Shown piece after piece: positions 8,929 through 16,623 of a DNA stretch of 64,000 nucleotides. The notes under the pieces were generated by a model that worked only from the letters and a program-made list of their open reading frames with translations, did not search any database and was not told the origin of the DNA. Location of the stretch: NCBI GenBank assembly GCA_005880795.1, contig VBGP01000016.1, positions 1 to 64,000 of the forward strand. Reading direction: 5' to 3'. A program made the position numbers and the translations under genes. This stretch comes from Chloroflexota bacterium. Lineage in GTDB: Bacteria > Chloroflexota > Dormibacteria > Dormibacterales > Dormibacteraceae. Position 1 is the stretch's first letter; every line of letters begins with the position of its first letter.

Positions 8929-9374
8929 GCGAAACATTCGTTGGCGGCTTCATGAGCGGCTTTCTTTCGCGAGGCTTCCTCGGTGCCCGCGTCGGCTACG
9001 GGCTGTACTTCACGACCGTGCGCCTGTTCGGCGTCGATCCAGGCGCGCATGGCGGATCGGAGCTAACCGGCGCCATGGCCGGCTACATCGATGGCCAGTT
9101 GATGCCAACCCTGACTGAGGACGAGAACGCGAGACTGATCGCGGAGCTGGAACGCGTGAAAGACTTCGACCTGGCCAAAGACCAGATCAAGCAGATAGTG
9201 ATCAAGAGGCCGGGGTGGTACGGAATAGGATTTGGTCGAATCAAGATCGTTCCGCTGACTGGTGAGTCAAGAAGCATCCAGCTGCGGCACCCCATCGCCT
9301 ACGACCGGTTGATTCAGCTGACGCAGGTGTTCAGTCCTGAGTTGGTGAGGACGCAGCCTTTTCTCGCTTTCTGA
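8925..9374 (+). CDS. Conserved-looking hypothetical protein at end of cox operon
   Basis: This 149-residue protein was not recognised. It starts with an ATG that overlaps the xdhC stop (ATGA), so it is the last gene of the cox operon. The N terminus is Gly/Phe-rich without a clear signal peptide or long membrane segment (GGFMSGFLSRGFLGARVGYG). The middle is charged and helical (LTEDENARLIAELERVKDFDLAKDQIKQI). It ends in a beta-rich tail with WYGIGFGRIKIVPL. Its 3' end overlaps the convergent CGNR gene by 44 bp. A role linked to the hydroxylase is suggested only by position. Confidence 0.7.
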   Translation: MSETFVGGFMSGFLSRGFLGARVGYGLYFTTVRLFGVDPGAHGGSELTGAMAGYIDGQLMPTLTEDENARLIAELERVKDFDLAKDQIKQIVIKRPGWYGIGFGRIKIVPLTGESRSIQLRHPIAYDRLIQLTQVFSPELVRTQPFLAF

Positions 9375-9900
9375 AACGGCGCGCCTTCTCCCGGTTGCCG
9401 CAGGAAGCCATCGTGCACCAACGGCTCGAGTGGTTCTTGGAGCGGTCGTAGAACGCCCAGCGGCACTCGCCAGAGCCGCACAGCTTGAGCCGCTCCCAGT
9501 TTCGGTCCTGCATCGCGGAGTAGAAGCTCGCGACCAGGCGGCCGATCGCCCCGACGGCGCCTGACGCCTCGGGCTCGAGGCGCGCCTTGCCGTCCGGCGC
9601 GAAGCGCATCCGGAGCCGGCTCGCGCTGGCCGCCTCGTTCAGGGTCGCCAGGTCCACCGGATAGATCCGCGAGCCCGAATTCCCGCCGATCACCGCGCGC
9701 ATCGCTTCGCGTACGGCTTGGGCGTGCTTGAGGTCCCCCTCCTCAACCACCTGCGAGCCCTCCATCAGCTCCCTTGCAACCAGCCATGCCTTGAGCGTGT
9801 TTGGGTCCTTGAGCTCCTCGTTCCTGGGCACCATGTCGAGGGTGTTGACGAACGCCTGGACCAGGCCGAGCTCGCCGGTTGCCGTCTCCCGTTCAGACAT
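9331..9900 (-). CDS. CGNR zinc-finger/ABATE-domain protein
   Basis: This 189-residue protein has an N-terminal ABATE (DUF1470-type) domain and a C-terminal CGNR zinc finger. The finger has cysteines in LCGSGECRWAFYD and in SSRWCTMASCGNREKARR, which includes the diagnostic CGNR. Members are predicted transcriptional regulators with treble-clef DNA binding; ligands are mostly unknown. It is divergent from a small gene, and the gap contains a perfect 7-bp inverted repeat that could be its own operator. Family assignment is confident and the target is unknown. Confidence 0.85.
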   Translation of the reverse strand: MSERETATGELGLVQAFVNTLDMVPRNEELKDPNTLKAWLVARELMEGSQVVEEGDLKHAQAVREAMRAVIGGNSGSRIYPVDLATLNEAASASRLRMRFAPDGKARLEPEASGAVGAIGRLVASFYSAMQDRNWERLKLCGSGECRWAFYDRSKNHSSRWCTMASCGNREKARRFRKREKAASSPTQD

Positions 9901-9917
9901 CGAAATTCAGTCTACCC

Positions 9918-9946
9918 ATAACCACAAAAGGCGCAACATTGGTTAT
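9918..9946. promoter_or_regulatory. Inverted repeat (candidate operator) in CGNR/small-gene divergent region
   Basis: ATAACCA (9918-9924) and TGGTTAT (9940-9946) form a perfect inverted repeat with a 15-base spacer. A TATAAT hexamer at 9944-9949 overlaps the right arm and would be a -10 box for the rightward small gene, although no good -35 is seen. The position is right for an autoregulatory site of the divergently transcribed CGNR protein; that link is inference. Confidence 0.45.
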
Positions 9947-9986
9947 AATAACTGTCGTACACCATTAGACGGTTAGGAGGTCGAGA

Positions 9987-10220
9987 ATGAACCCGTACAT
10001 GAACGAGGACGTGATGTGGCAGCGGCTGAAGGACATCCAGCTGGAGGCCGAGAACAGGCGGCTTTACGGCGACACCACCCTGAGGAGCCTGGTCGCTCTG
10101 CTTCGCATGTTCGGCCAGCGTGCATGGTGGATCGCCGGCCTCGCCATGCGGCGGGCGCCGCGACGCCGGCCCCTCCGCGTCGTGAACGAAGACCGCGACA
10201 CCGCTTCCCACGCGGCGTAA
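9987..10220 (+). CDS. Small basic hypothetical protein
   Basis: This 77-residue protein is not recognised. It starts at an ATG preceded by AGGAGG at 9976-9981, a strong ribosome-binding site, which supports expression. The first half is helical and charged (NEDVMWQRLKDIQLEAENRRLYGD). The second half carries a short hydrophobic stretch around RAWWIAGLAMRR followed by arginine-rich sequence. It could be a membrane-peripheral or nucleic-acid-binding small protein. It is divergent from the CGNR regulator and convergent with the endonuclease IV gene 4 bp later. Confidence 0.62.
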   Translation: MNPYMNEDVMWQRLKDIQLEAENRRLYGDTTLRSLVALLRMFGQRAWWIAGLAMRRAPRRRPLRVVNEDRDTASHAA

Positions 10221-10224
10221 GCGG

Positions 10225-11070
10225 TCAGCCGGCCAGCCGGCGTAATACCGCGACCTGCTCGGCGTCGGGTCCGCCGCCCGCGCCCGGTACCTCGAGGATG
10301 AAGGGCAGCTTCGCGAGCCGCGGCTCGTGGAGCAGGGCCCGGAAGCCTTCCTCCCCGATCTGACCCGTCCCGATGTTCGCGTGCCGGTCGCGGTTCGAGC
10401 CCAAGCCGGTCACCGAGTCATTGCAGTGGATGACCTCGACGCGCTTCAGCCCGACCACGCGGTCCAGCTGGTCGATCGTCTTCTTCACCTCGGCCGCGGT
10501 GCGCTCGTCATAGCCCGAAGCAAACGCGTGACACGTGTCGAAGCAGACCGAGACACGTGGATCGCCGTCCAGCGCGCTCAGCATCTCGGCGATCTCTTCG
10601 AACTTCGCGCCCACGCAGCCACCGAGGCCGGCGTTGTTCTCGATCAGCAGGCGGGCGGACTTGGGGCTGGCCCTCTCCAGGACGTGCTTCAGGTGCTCGG
10701 TGATCGACGGCAGCCGCGCCTCGAAGCCCGCGCCTTTGTGCGAGCCGGTGTGGAAGATCACGCCGTCGACCCCCAGCTCGTCCGCGGCTTTCAGGTAACC
10801 CGCGAGCGTGCTCTCCGAGCGCTGGCGCAGGGTCGGGTCGTCGCCCGCCAGGTTGATCAGGTAGACGGCGTGGAAGTAGAACGGCGGGCGGCCGTGCTGC
10901 GCGGCCGCTTCCTTGAACGTCGCGATTCGGTTCTCGTCGAGCTTCGGCGATCCCCAAAAGCCAGGGGGAGTAGGGTGGACTTGTATGGCCTCCGCCCCCA
11001 TCGCCTTCGCGCGCTCAAAGGCCAGATGGAGTCCACCGGACGAGTCGACATGAGCCCCAAGAATGGCCAT
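10225..11070 (-). CDS. nfo: Deoxyribonuclease IV (endonuclease IV, AP endonuclease)
   Basis: This 281-residue AP endonuclease 2 family protein has an (alpha/beta)8 barrel with three zinc ions. It cleaves at abasic sites in base-excision repair. Metal ligands expected for Nfo are visible: FHAVYL, FHTGSHKG, LIENNAG, CFDTCHAFASGYD, VIHCNDS, DRHANIGTG and the final ILEVPG glutamate. Length is typical (about 280). The start is the ATG at 11070, 60 bp from the divergent cytidylyltransferase gene. Confidence 0.95.
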   Translation of the reverse strand: MAILGAHVDSSGGLHLAFERAKAMGAEAIQVHPTPPGFWGSPKLDENRIATFKEAAAQHGRPPFYFHAVYLINLAGDDPTLRQRSESTLAGYLKAADELGVDGVIFHTGSHKGAGFEARLPSITEHLKHVLERASPKSARLLIENNAGLGGCVGAKFEEIAEMLSALDGDPRVSVCFDTCHAFASGYDERTAAEVKKTIDQLDRVVGLKRVEVIHCNDSVTGLGSNRDRHANIGTGQIGEEGFRALLHEPRLAKLPFILEVPGAGGGPDAEQVAVLRRLAG

Positions 11071-11130
11071 TCAAGAGAGAGTAATTCGGGTCCCATCTGG
11101 CATGCTGACCGGGCTTTGTCTGTGTTCGTC

Positions 11131-12057
11131 ATGGGCGACCTCGACCTCGCGATTCGAGGCCGCACCTATCGCGAGCCAGAAGGCCCGCATTCGATGGTCG
11201 TGCGGGGCAAGGACCTCGATGCCGGGCTGCAGCACATCGCGGCGCGAAGCGACTGCAGGTCCGTCGCGGTCGTCGGCCTGCCCGAGCAGGTGCCCGACCT
11301 GTCGGCCCTGGTCGGACGCCGACTGCTGCTCGTCGACGGGGACAGCGGACGCCTGCGCAACTTTGCGGAAGTCGCGATCCGAGCAGGCATCGAGGTGGAG
11401 TGGATTCGTGCGGCCCGACCGCCGTTCGAGCGGCTTGCCGCCGCGCTTCTGCCCGTGGGCGGCATCGTCCTCGCCGCCGGGCGCAGCTCGCGGATGCCTG
11501 GATCGCAAAAGCTTCTCCTGGACATCGACGGGGTGCCGATGGTCCGCCATGTTCTCGAGGCCGCGTCTGAAGGCGGCTGCCATCAGACGGTCGTCGTCTA
11601 CGCCGAGGAGGACGTCCGGCGGGCCATCGACGGCAGGGCGGAGCTGATCTTCAACGCCAAGGCCGGCAGCGGAATGGCCTCGTCACTGCAGGTCGGGCTG
11701 CGCGCGCTGCGGCCCGAGATCGAAGGCGCGATGGTGCTCCTGGGCGACCAGCCGCTCGTCGGGTCGCGCACGGTGGCCACCTTGTTGAGGGCATGGCGGC
11801 GCGAAGGATCGCGTCCCGCGGTCGCGGTTTCGAGCGGCGAAGATGGTTGGGCCCCGCCCGTGATCATCTCCCGAGAGCTCTGGGACGAGCTGTTTGCCCT
11901 CAAGGGCGATGCCGGCGCGAGGCAGGTCCTGCACGGCCGGCCGGAGCTGCTCGACGTGGTGCCCGCGCCGGGCCGGCCGGACGACATCGACACGCCGGAC
12001 GACTACGCGAAGATCGTCCGTCTATTCCCGCGGAAGAGGCCTCGCCAGCGCGCGTAG
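11131..12057 (+). CDS. mocA: MocA-like molybdenum cofactor cytidylyltransferase with N-terminal extension
   Basis: The C-terminal two thirds (about residues 108-300) is a MobA/MocA NTP-transferase domain. It has the nucleotide-binding LAAGRSSRMPGSQKLLLDIDG, the LLGDQPLV metal loop and a late DDIDTPDDY. MocA makes molybdopterin cytosine dinucleotide, the cofactor form used by CO-dehydrogenase-type enzymes, which fits the cox cluster 2 kb away. The first 105 or so residues form an alpha/beta module with two GLPEQVPDL / VDGDSGRLR segments. They resemble the N-terminal region found on some XdhC-associated proteins, but I cannot name the domain. The ATG at 11131 is preferred; a GTG at 11122 is also possible. 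Confidence 0.8.
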   Translation: MGDLDLAIRGRTYREPEGPHSMVVRGKDLDAGLQHIAARSDCRSVAVVGLPEQVPDLSALVGRRLLLVDGDSGRLRNFAEVAIRAGIEVEWIRAARPPFERLAAALLPVGGIVLAAGRSSRMPGSQKLLLDIDGVPMVRHVLEAASEGGCHQTVVVYAEEDVRRAIDGRAELIFNAKAGSGMASSLQVGLRALRPEIEGAMVLLGDQPLVGSRTVATLLRAWRREGSRPAVAVSSGEDGWAPPVIISRELWDELFALKGDAGARQVLHGRPELLDVVPAPGRPDDIDTPDDYAKIVRLFPRKRPRQRA

Positions 12058-12071
12058 CAGCTCGCACGGCG

Positions 12072-12091
12072 TAGCATCATTGATGGTGCTA
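12072..12091. promoter_or_regulatory. 20-bp near-palindrome upstream of menB
   Basis: The sequence from TAGCA to TGCTA pairs with itself over nine of ten positions, with one T-G mismatch. It ends 23 bases before the menB TTG and 11 bases before the AGGAG ribosome-binding site (12103-12107). It could be an operator or a 5'-leader hairpin of menBA. No repressor is identified. Confidence 0.4.
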
Positions 12092-12114
12092 GTGATCGCT
12101 CTAGGAGTGATGAC

Positions 12115-12957
12115 TTGAAAGATCACGCCAACGATCGAGTCAAGGACGGTTGGGTCGGCTCTGGCGAGTACGAGGACATCCTCTACGACACCTGGGACGG
12201 CGTGGCCAAGATCACGATCAACCGCCCCGACGTCCGCAACGCCTTTCGCCCGACGACCGTCTCCGAGATGGCGAAAGCGTTCGAGGTCGCCCGCGACGAC
12301 CCGACCATCGGTGTGGTCATCCTCACCGGCGCCGGCACCGAGGCGTTTTGCTCAGGCGGCGACCAGCGCATCCGGGGCGACGACGGCTACGTCGATCCGG
12401 CGGGCACGGGACGGCTCAACGTGCTCGACCTCCAGGTCCAGATCCGGCGCCTCCCCAAGCCGGTGATCGCGATGGTCGCGGGCTACGCGATCGGCGGCGG
12501 TCATGTCCTGCATGTCGTGTGCGACCTGACCATCGCCGCAGACAACGCGCGCTTCGGCCAGACCGGGCCTCGAGTCGGCAGCTTCGACGGTGGATATGGA
12601 GCGGGGCTCCTCGCACGGATCGTCGGGCAGAAGAAAGCGCGTGAGATCTGGTTCCTTTGTGAGCAGTACGACGCGCAGCAGGCGCTCGACATGGGACTGG
12701 TCAACAAGGTCGTGCCGTTGGCGGACCTGGAGCAGGAGACCCTGGCTTGGTGCCGCCGCATGCTCGAGCTCAGCCCGCTTGCGCTCCGCATGCTCAAGGC
12801 CGGACTCAATGCGGCCGACGACGGGCTGGCCGGGATCCAGCAGCTGGCGGGCGACGCAACGCTCCTCTATTACATGAGCGAAGAGGCGCAGGAAGGCCGG
12901 GACGCTTACGTACAGAAACGTAAGCCGAACTTCACGAAGTTTCCGAAGCGGCCGTAG
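12115..12957 (+). CDS. menB: 1,4-dihydroxy-2-naphthoyl-CoA synthase
   Basis: This 280-residue crotonase-family enzyme of menaquinone biosynthesis closes the ring of o-succinylbenzoyl-CoA. MenB-type sequence is clear: [23 protein letters not shown] near the N terminus, the oxyanion-hole [31 protein letters not shown], the [12 protein letters not shown] loop, and the typical [14 protein letters not shown] terminus. The start is a TTG at 12115, chosen because AGGAG lies 7 bases upstream; no ATG or GTG fits better. The stop overlaps the menA GTG by one base, so menB and menA form an operon. Confidence 0.95.
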   Translation: MKDHANDRVKDGWVGSGEYEDILYDTWDGVAKITINRPDVRNAFRPTTVSEMAKAFEVARDDPTIGVVILTGAGTEAFCSGGDQRIRGDDGYVDPAGTGRLNVLDLQVQIRRLPKPVIAMVAGYAIGGGHVLHVVCDLTIAADNARFGQTGPRVGSFDGGYGAGLLARIVGQKKAREIWFLCEQYDAQQALDMGLVNKVVPLADLEQETLAWCRRMLELSPLALRMLKAGLNAADDGLAGIQQLAGDATLLYYMSEEAQEGRDAYVQKRKPNFTKFPKRP

Positions 12958-13859
12958 TGGCCACGGTCGCGCCGGCAATCAGGCCAAGCGCCATGCAGGT
13001 GTGGTGGTCGGCCGTCCGGCCGGCGACGCTCAATGCGTCGATCGCTCCGGTGCTCGCCGGCACAGCGATCGCCGTGCACGATGGCGGCGCGCGCTGGGCC
13101 GCCGGAATCGGCGCCCTGGTGGTCGCAGTGGGAATCCAGCTGGGGGTGAACTTCGCCAATGACTACTCGGATTTCGTTCGCGGCGCCGATGCAAATCGAG
13201 TTGGTCCGGTGCGCGCGGCGTCGTCTGGAGTAGTCGACCCTGGGCAGGTGCGCTGGGCGGCGATCGCCGCTTTTGGTGTCGCGGGGGTGGCGGGCCTGGC
13301 GCTCAGCCTGGCCGTCGACGTGCGGCTGCTCGTGGTGGGAGCGGCGTGTCTGCTCGCGGGTTGGCTCTACACGGGCGGACCGCGTCCCTACGGCTATCTG
13401 GGGCTGGGCGAGGTTTTCGTCTTCGTCTTCTTCGGCCTTGTCGCGACGGTCGGGACCGTGTACGTCGAAACCGGACGAGTCACGACGCTCAGTGTCTTGA
13501 TGGGATGCGCGATGGGTTTCCTTGCGACGGCCATCCTTGTGCTCAACAACCTGCGCGATCTCGACAGCGACGCGGCTGTGGGGAAGAGGACGCTCGCCAC
13601 GCGCATCAGCCGAGGTCCAACTCGCATCCTCCTCCTGCTGTTGGTTGGCGCCGCCTTCGCTGTGCCCGTCGTCCTCGCGATCGCGCATCTCGCTTCCGCA
13701 AGCGTCCTCCTGGTTGAGCTGGGTATTCCGGTCGCTGTTGGGGCCCTGCGCACGGCGTTCGTCACCGCCCAGCCCGCGCCCCTTGTGGGGGCGCTGAAAC
13801 GGATGGCCACGGCGCAGGCGGTGTATGCGGTGCTCTTCGCGATGGCATTCGTCTTGTGA
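12957..13859 (+). CDS. menA: 1,4-dihydroxy-2-naphthoate polyprenyltransferase
   Basis: This 300-residue UbiA-superfamily integral membrane enzyme attaches the polyprenyl tail to DHNA to give demethylmenaquinone. The first aspartate-rich motif NFANDYSDFVRGAD (about residues 65-78) and the second, NNLRDLDSDAAVGKRT (about 197-212), are both present, with about eight hydrophobic helices between and around them. The GTG start overlaps the menB stop. The stop overlaps the GTG of the next small ORF. Confidence 0.93.
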   Translation: MATVAPAIRPSAMQVWWSAVRPATLNASIAPVLAGTAIAVHDGGARWAAGIGALVVAVGIQLGVNFANDYSDFVRGADANRVGPVRAASSGVVDPGQVRWAAIAAFGVAGVAGLALSLAVDVRLLVVGAACLLAGWLYTGGPRPYGYLGLGEVFVFVFFGLVATVGTVYVETGRVTTLSVLMGCAMGFLATAILVLNNLRDLDSDAAVGKRTLATRISRGPTRILLLLLVGAAFAVPVVLAIAHLASASVLLVELGIPVAVGALRTAFVTAQPAPLVGALKRMATAQAVYAVLFAMAFVL

Positions 13860-14071
13860 GGGAAGCCGTGATCACCGCGAAGCGGCCGGACGCTGTCGCC
13901 CGCGAGGTCGAGCGACTGGCACGCAAGGGCCAGACACGCTTCACCATCAGCGCCATCGATCACGGCGGAATGCTCGACCAGGAGCGGCTCGGTGCCGCGC
14001 GTTACGCGGCCGGCCTTCAGTCGACGGTCGAGCTGGAGGCGCTCACCGCGGCGGCCGCGGCCGCGAGGTGA
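13856..14071 (+). CDS. Small hypothetical protein following menA
   Basis: This 71-residue ORF starts with a GTG that overlaps the menA stop (GTGA), a coupling seen throughout this region. The product is mixed alpha/beta (VITAKRPDAVAREVERLARKG, then GQTRFTISAIDHGG) and ends in an alanine-rich helix. No family is recognised. Its last 55 bases overlap the 3' end of the convergent menH gene, which weakens the case. It could be a real small member of the menBA operon or a chance open frame. Confidence 0.42.
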   Translation: MREAVITAKRPDAVAREVERLARKGQTRFTISAIDHGGMLDQERLGAARYAAGLQSTVELEALTAAAAAAR

Positions 14072-14856
14072 TTCGCGAGGACGCGCGCGAACGCATCGGG
14101 TCGCTCCTGGTGGACCGCGTGTCCGGCCCTGAGCACCAGCTCGGCCCGCCCGTTTCGCACCGTCACGGCGAGCCTGCGCGCAGAAGCGACGTAGCCGTGG
14201 TCCAGCTGACCCGCAACAAACGTGCACGGAAACGTCACGAGAGAGAGCTCGTCCCACACCGGCTCCATCACCCCTGCGCCCATGCCGCGCAGCGAACACG
14301 CAAGACCTGTCGCGTGGTTCTGCAGCCGGTCGGCGCGAACCTCGGCCAGATACGCGGGACCTCGGCGCTGCAGTCCGGCGAAAAGCGGAAGCGAGCTCCA
14401 GTAGTCGACGAAGGACTCCACGCCGTCCCTCTCGATCCGCTCCGCGAGCGCCTCGTCTCCCTGGCGCCGTCCCGCGCGCGCGTCCTCATCAAGCCCGGCG
14501 TGGGCGCCGATGGTGAGGAGGGAGAGGATGCGTTCCGGCTGTCGCGCGGCGACGTGCAGCGCGAGCCGCCCGCCCATCGAGTAGCCGGCCAGGTGCGTCC
14601 GCTCAACCCCCAGCTCGTCCCAGAGCATCTCGAGGTCGGCGGCGCACGCCTCCATCGAGCAGGGCGCCTCGCGACGGGTCTGCGTCTCGCCGTGGCCGCG
14701 CAGGTCGGGCACGATCCACTTCCACCCCTCGGGCATCCTGGAAATGAGCTCGCGCCAGCTCCGTCCGCTCTGGGTGAAGCCGTGCAGAAGCGTTACCGGC
14801 GGCCCGTCGCCGGTCACAAAGTAGCTCAGCCTGACGTCCCCACGCTCCAGAATCAC
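14017..14856 (-). CDS. menH: MenH-like alpha/beta hydrolase (SHCHC synthase)
   Basis: This 279-residue alpha/beta hydrolase matches MenH, which eliminates pyruvate from SEPHCHC to form SHCHC in menaquinone synthesis. The opening LLHGFTQSGRSW, the PDLRGHGETQTRR segment and the nucleophile elbow GYSMGG (about residues 95-100) are typical. AGQLDHGYV probably holds the acid and AGHAVHQERP the histidine. It is head-to-head with menD, with only 11 bp between start codons, which supports the pathway assignment over a generic hydrolase. The start is GTG at 14856. The alanine/serine-rich C-terminal tail overlaps the convergent small ORF. Confidence 0.85.
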   Translation of the reverse strand: MILERGDVRLSYFVTGDGPPVTLLHGFTQSGRSWRELISRMPEGWKWIVPDLRGHGETQTRREAPCSMEACAADLEMLWDELGVERTHLAGYSMGGRLALHVAARQPERILSLLTIGAHAGLDEDARAGRRQGDEALAERIERDGVESFVDYWSSLPLFAGLQRRGPAYLAEVRADRLQNHATGLACSLRGMGAGVMEPVWDELSLVTFPCTFVAGQLDHGYVASARRLAVTVRNGRAELVLRAGHAVHQERPDAFARVLANHLAAAAAAVSASSSTVD

Positions 14857-14867
14857 GACTCGATCCT

Positions 14868-16547
14868 ATGACTGACGTGACTCAATCCTTCGCCGCCACG
14901 TTCGTGGACGAGCTGGCGGCGCAGGGCGTCGAGTTCGCCTGCGTCTCGCCTGGCTCGCGCTCGGCTCCTATCGCCATGGCGCTGCAGCGGCATCCGCGAA
15001 TCAAGGTCCTCGTCCAGATCGACGAGCGATGCGGCTCTTTCTTTGCCCTCGGCCTGGGCAAGGCGTCGGGCAAGCCGGCCGTCGTGCTTTCCACCTCGGG
15101 CACCGCCGCGGCTGAGTTTCATCCCGCGGTGGTGGAGGCGTCGTACTCGCATACCCCGCTCATCGTCCTCACCGCCGACCGGCCGCCGGAGCTGCAGGGA
15201 GTGGGGGCCAACCAGGCGATCGACCAACAGCATCTGTATGGAAGCGCGGCGCGGTGGTTCTTCGATCCGGGTCCGCCCGTCGAGATGCCCAACGCGGCCC
15301 GCGTTTGGCGGCGGCTGGCCGCGAGGGCGGTTGCGGAAGCCGCCGGTGGACCGGTGCACCTGAACCTTCCATTTCGCGAGCCGCTGGTGCCGCAACCCGG
15401 CCATATCCCGGTCGCGGAAGGAGCGCCCGCGCAATCGGTGACCGCCGGCCGGCTGCTGCCGAGCCAGGCGCAGGTCGCCTCGCTCGCCTCCGCGCTGCAG
15501 CGCGCGCAGCGCCCGCTCATCGTCGCGGGCGCGATGCGGGACGGCGATCGTCTGGCCGCAGCCCTGCACCGGCTGGGGATGCCGCTGTTCGCGGAGCCCA
15601 CCTCCCAGCTGCGGCGGGCCGAAGCGGGCGCGGTGGTCGAGTCTTACGAGGCTCTGCTGCGGGCGGGATGGTCGCTGCAGCACGGCCCCGACCTGGTTAT
15701 CCGCATCGGCGCGATGCCCACGTCTCGGGTCTTGAACCGGTGGCTGGCCGCGGCCGCGGCGCCCACGTTCCTTCTCGATCCAGACCGCGCCTGGCGCGAC
15801 GAGGACCACGTCGCCACCAACGTGATGGCTTGCGACCCGCAGCCCCTGCTCGAGGCGCTGCCGCCGGTCGATCGGTCGGCGTGGCGCGAGCTGTGGCTCA
15901 GCGCGGGGAAGCGCGCCACCGCCGCGATCGCCGCGACCATGGTCTCGACGCCGCTTCATGAGGGCCACGTCGCGCGGGCGCTGAGCTCGCGCTTGCCGGA
16001 TCCGGGCAACTTGTTCATCGGATCGAGCATGCCGATCCGCGCGGCCGACAGCTTCTGGCCCCTGGCCAGGCCCAAGCAGCGCTTCTTCGCCAACCGGGGC
16101 GCCAGCGGTATCGATGGCTTGGTGTCCAGCGGCCTTGGCGTGGCCACGGGTCGCGATCCGGCGCCGACGGTGCTGATGCTCGGCGACCTATCGCTCTATC
16201 ACGACATGAACGGGCTTTGGGCGCTGCAGCGGCACGGCATCAGGGCGACGCTGGTCATCTGCGACAACAACGGTGGCGGGGTCTTCAACTTCCTGCCCCA
16301 GGCGGAGCACCAGGACGTTTTCGAAGAGATCTTCGCCACCCCGCTTGGGCTGGACCTCTCGCAGGTGGCGCGGCTCTACGGCCTCGTCTACAGCCCGGTG
16401 ACCGACCGGTCGGGCCTCGAGCCTGCGATCGCGGACGCAATCGCCGCCCCCACGCCGACCATGGTGGTCGTTCGATTCAAGCGAGAGGACAGCGTGAGCG
16501 GCCACCGCCTGTGCTGGGAAGCGGCAGCGTCGGCGCTCAGGAGCTAG
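14868..16547 (+). CDS. menD: 2-succinyl-5-enolpyruvyl-6-hydroxy-3-cyclohexene-1-carboxylate synthase
   Basis: This 559-residue thiamine-diphosphate enzyme joins isochorismate and 2-oxoglutarate, the first committed step of menaquinone synthesis. Diagnostic features are the VSPGSRSAPIA motif, the IDERCGSFFALGLGKASG segment with the cofactor-activating glutamate, TADRPPELQGVGANQAIDQ, and the ThDP/metal motif GDLSLYHDMNGL with the following CDNNGGGVFNFLPQ. Length and ATG start are normal. It is followed by a palindrome-rich convergent gap. Confidence 0.95.
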   Translation: MTDVTQSFAATFVDELAAQGVEFACVSPGSRSAPIAMALQRHPRIKVLVQIDERCGSFFALGLGKASGKPAVVLSTSGTAAAEFHPAVVEASYSHTPLIVLTADRPPELQGVGANQAIDQQHLYGSAARWFFDPGPPVEMPNAARVWRRLAARAVAEAAGGPVHLNLPFREPLVPQPGHIPVAEGAPAQSVTAGRLLPSQAQVASLASALQRAQRPLIVAGAMRDGDRLAAALHRLGMPLFAEPTSQLRRAEAGAVVESYEALLRAGWSLQHGPDLVIRIGAMPTSRVLNRWLAAAAAPTFLLDPDRAWRDEDHVATNVMACDPQPLLEALPPVDRSAWRELWLSAGKRATAAIAATMVSTPLHEGHVARALSSRLPDPGNLFIGSSMPIRAADSFWPLARPKQRFFANRGASGIDGLVSSGLGVATGRDPAPTVLMLGDLSLYHDMNGLWALQRHGIRATLVICDNNGGGVFNFLPQAEHQDVFEEIFATPLGLDLSQVARLYGLVYSPVTDRSGLEPAIADAIAAPTPTMVVVRFKREDSVSGHRLCWEAAASALRS

Positions 16548-16555
16548 CTCGATTC

Positions 16556-16621
16556 GGTGCGTCTTGCGCAAAACGCACCGTCGAAAGTTCAGGAAAGGTC
16601 CTTTCTGCGCAAACCGCACGG
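16556..16621. repeat. Paired repeat in menD/hydrolase convergent gap
   Basis: This 76-bp gap between two 3' ends holds a nested palindrome at about 16556-16579 (GGTGCGT and ACGCACC around TTGCGCAA). A related motif, TGCGCAAACCGCACGG, occurs at 16606-16621, 41 bp after the first TGCGCAAAACGCACCG (16565-16580). A compact GAAAGG-T-CCTTTC palindrome lies between them (about 16592-16604). No T-run is present. It may serve as a bidirectional terminator, a protein-binding pair, or an intergenic repeat. Confidence 0.5.
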
Positions 16622-16623
16622 AA

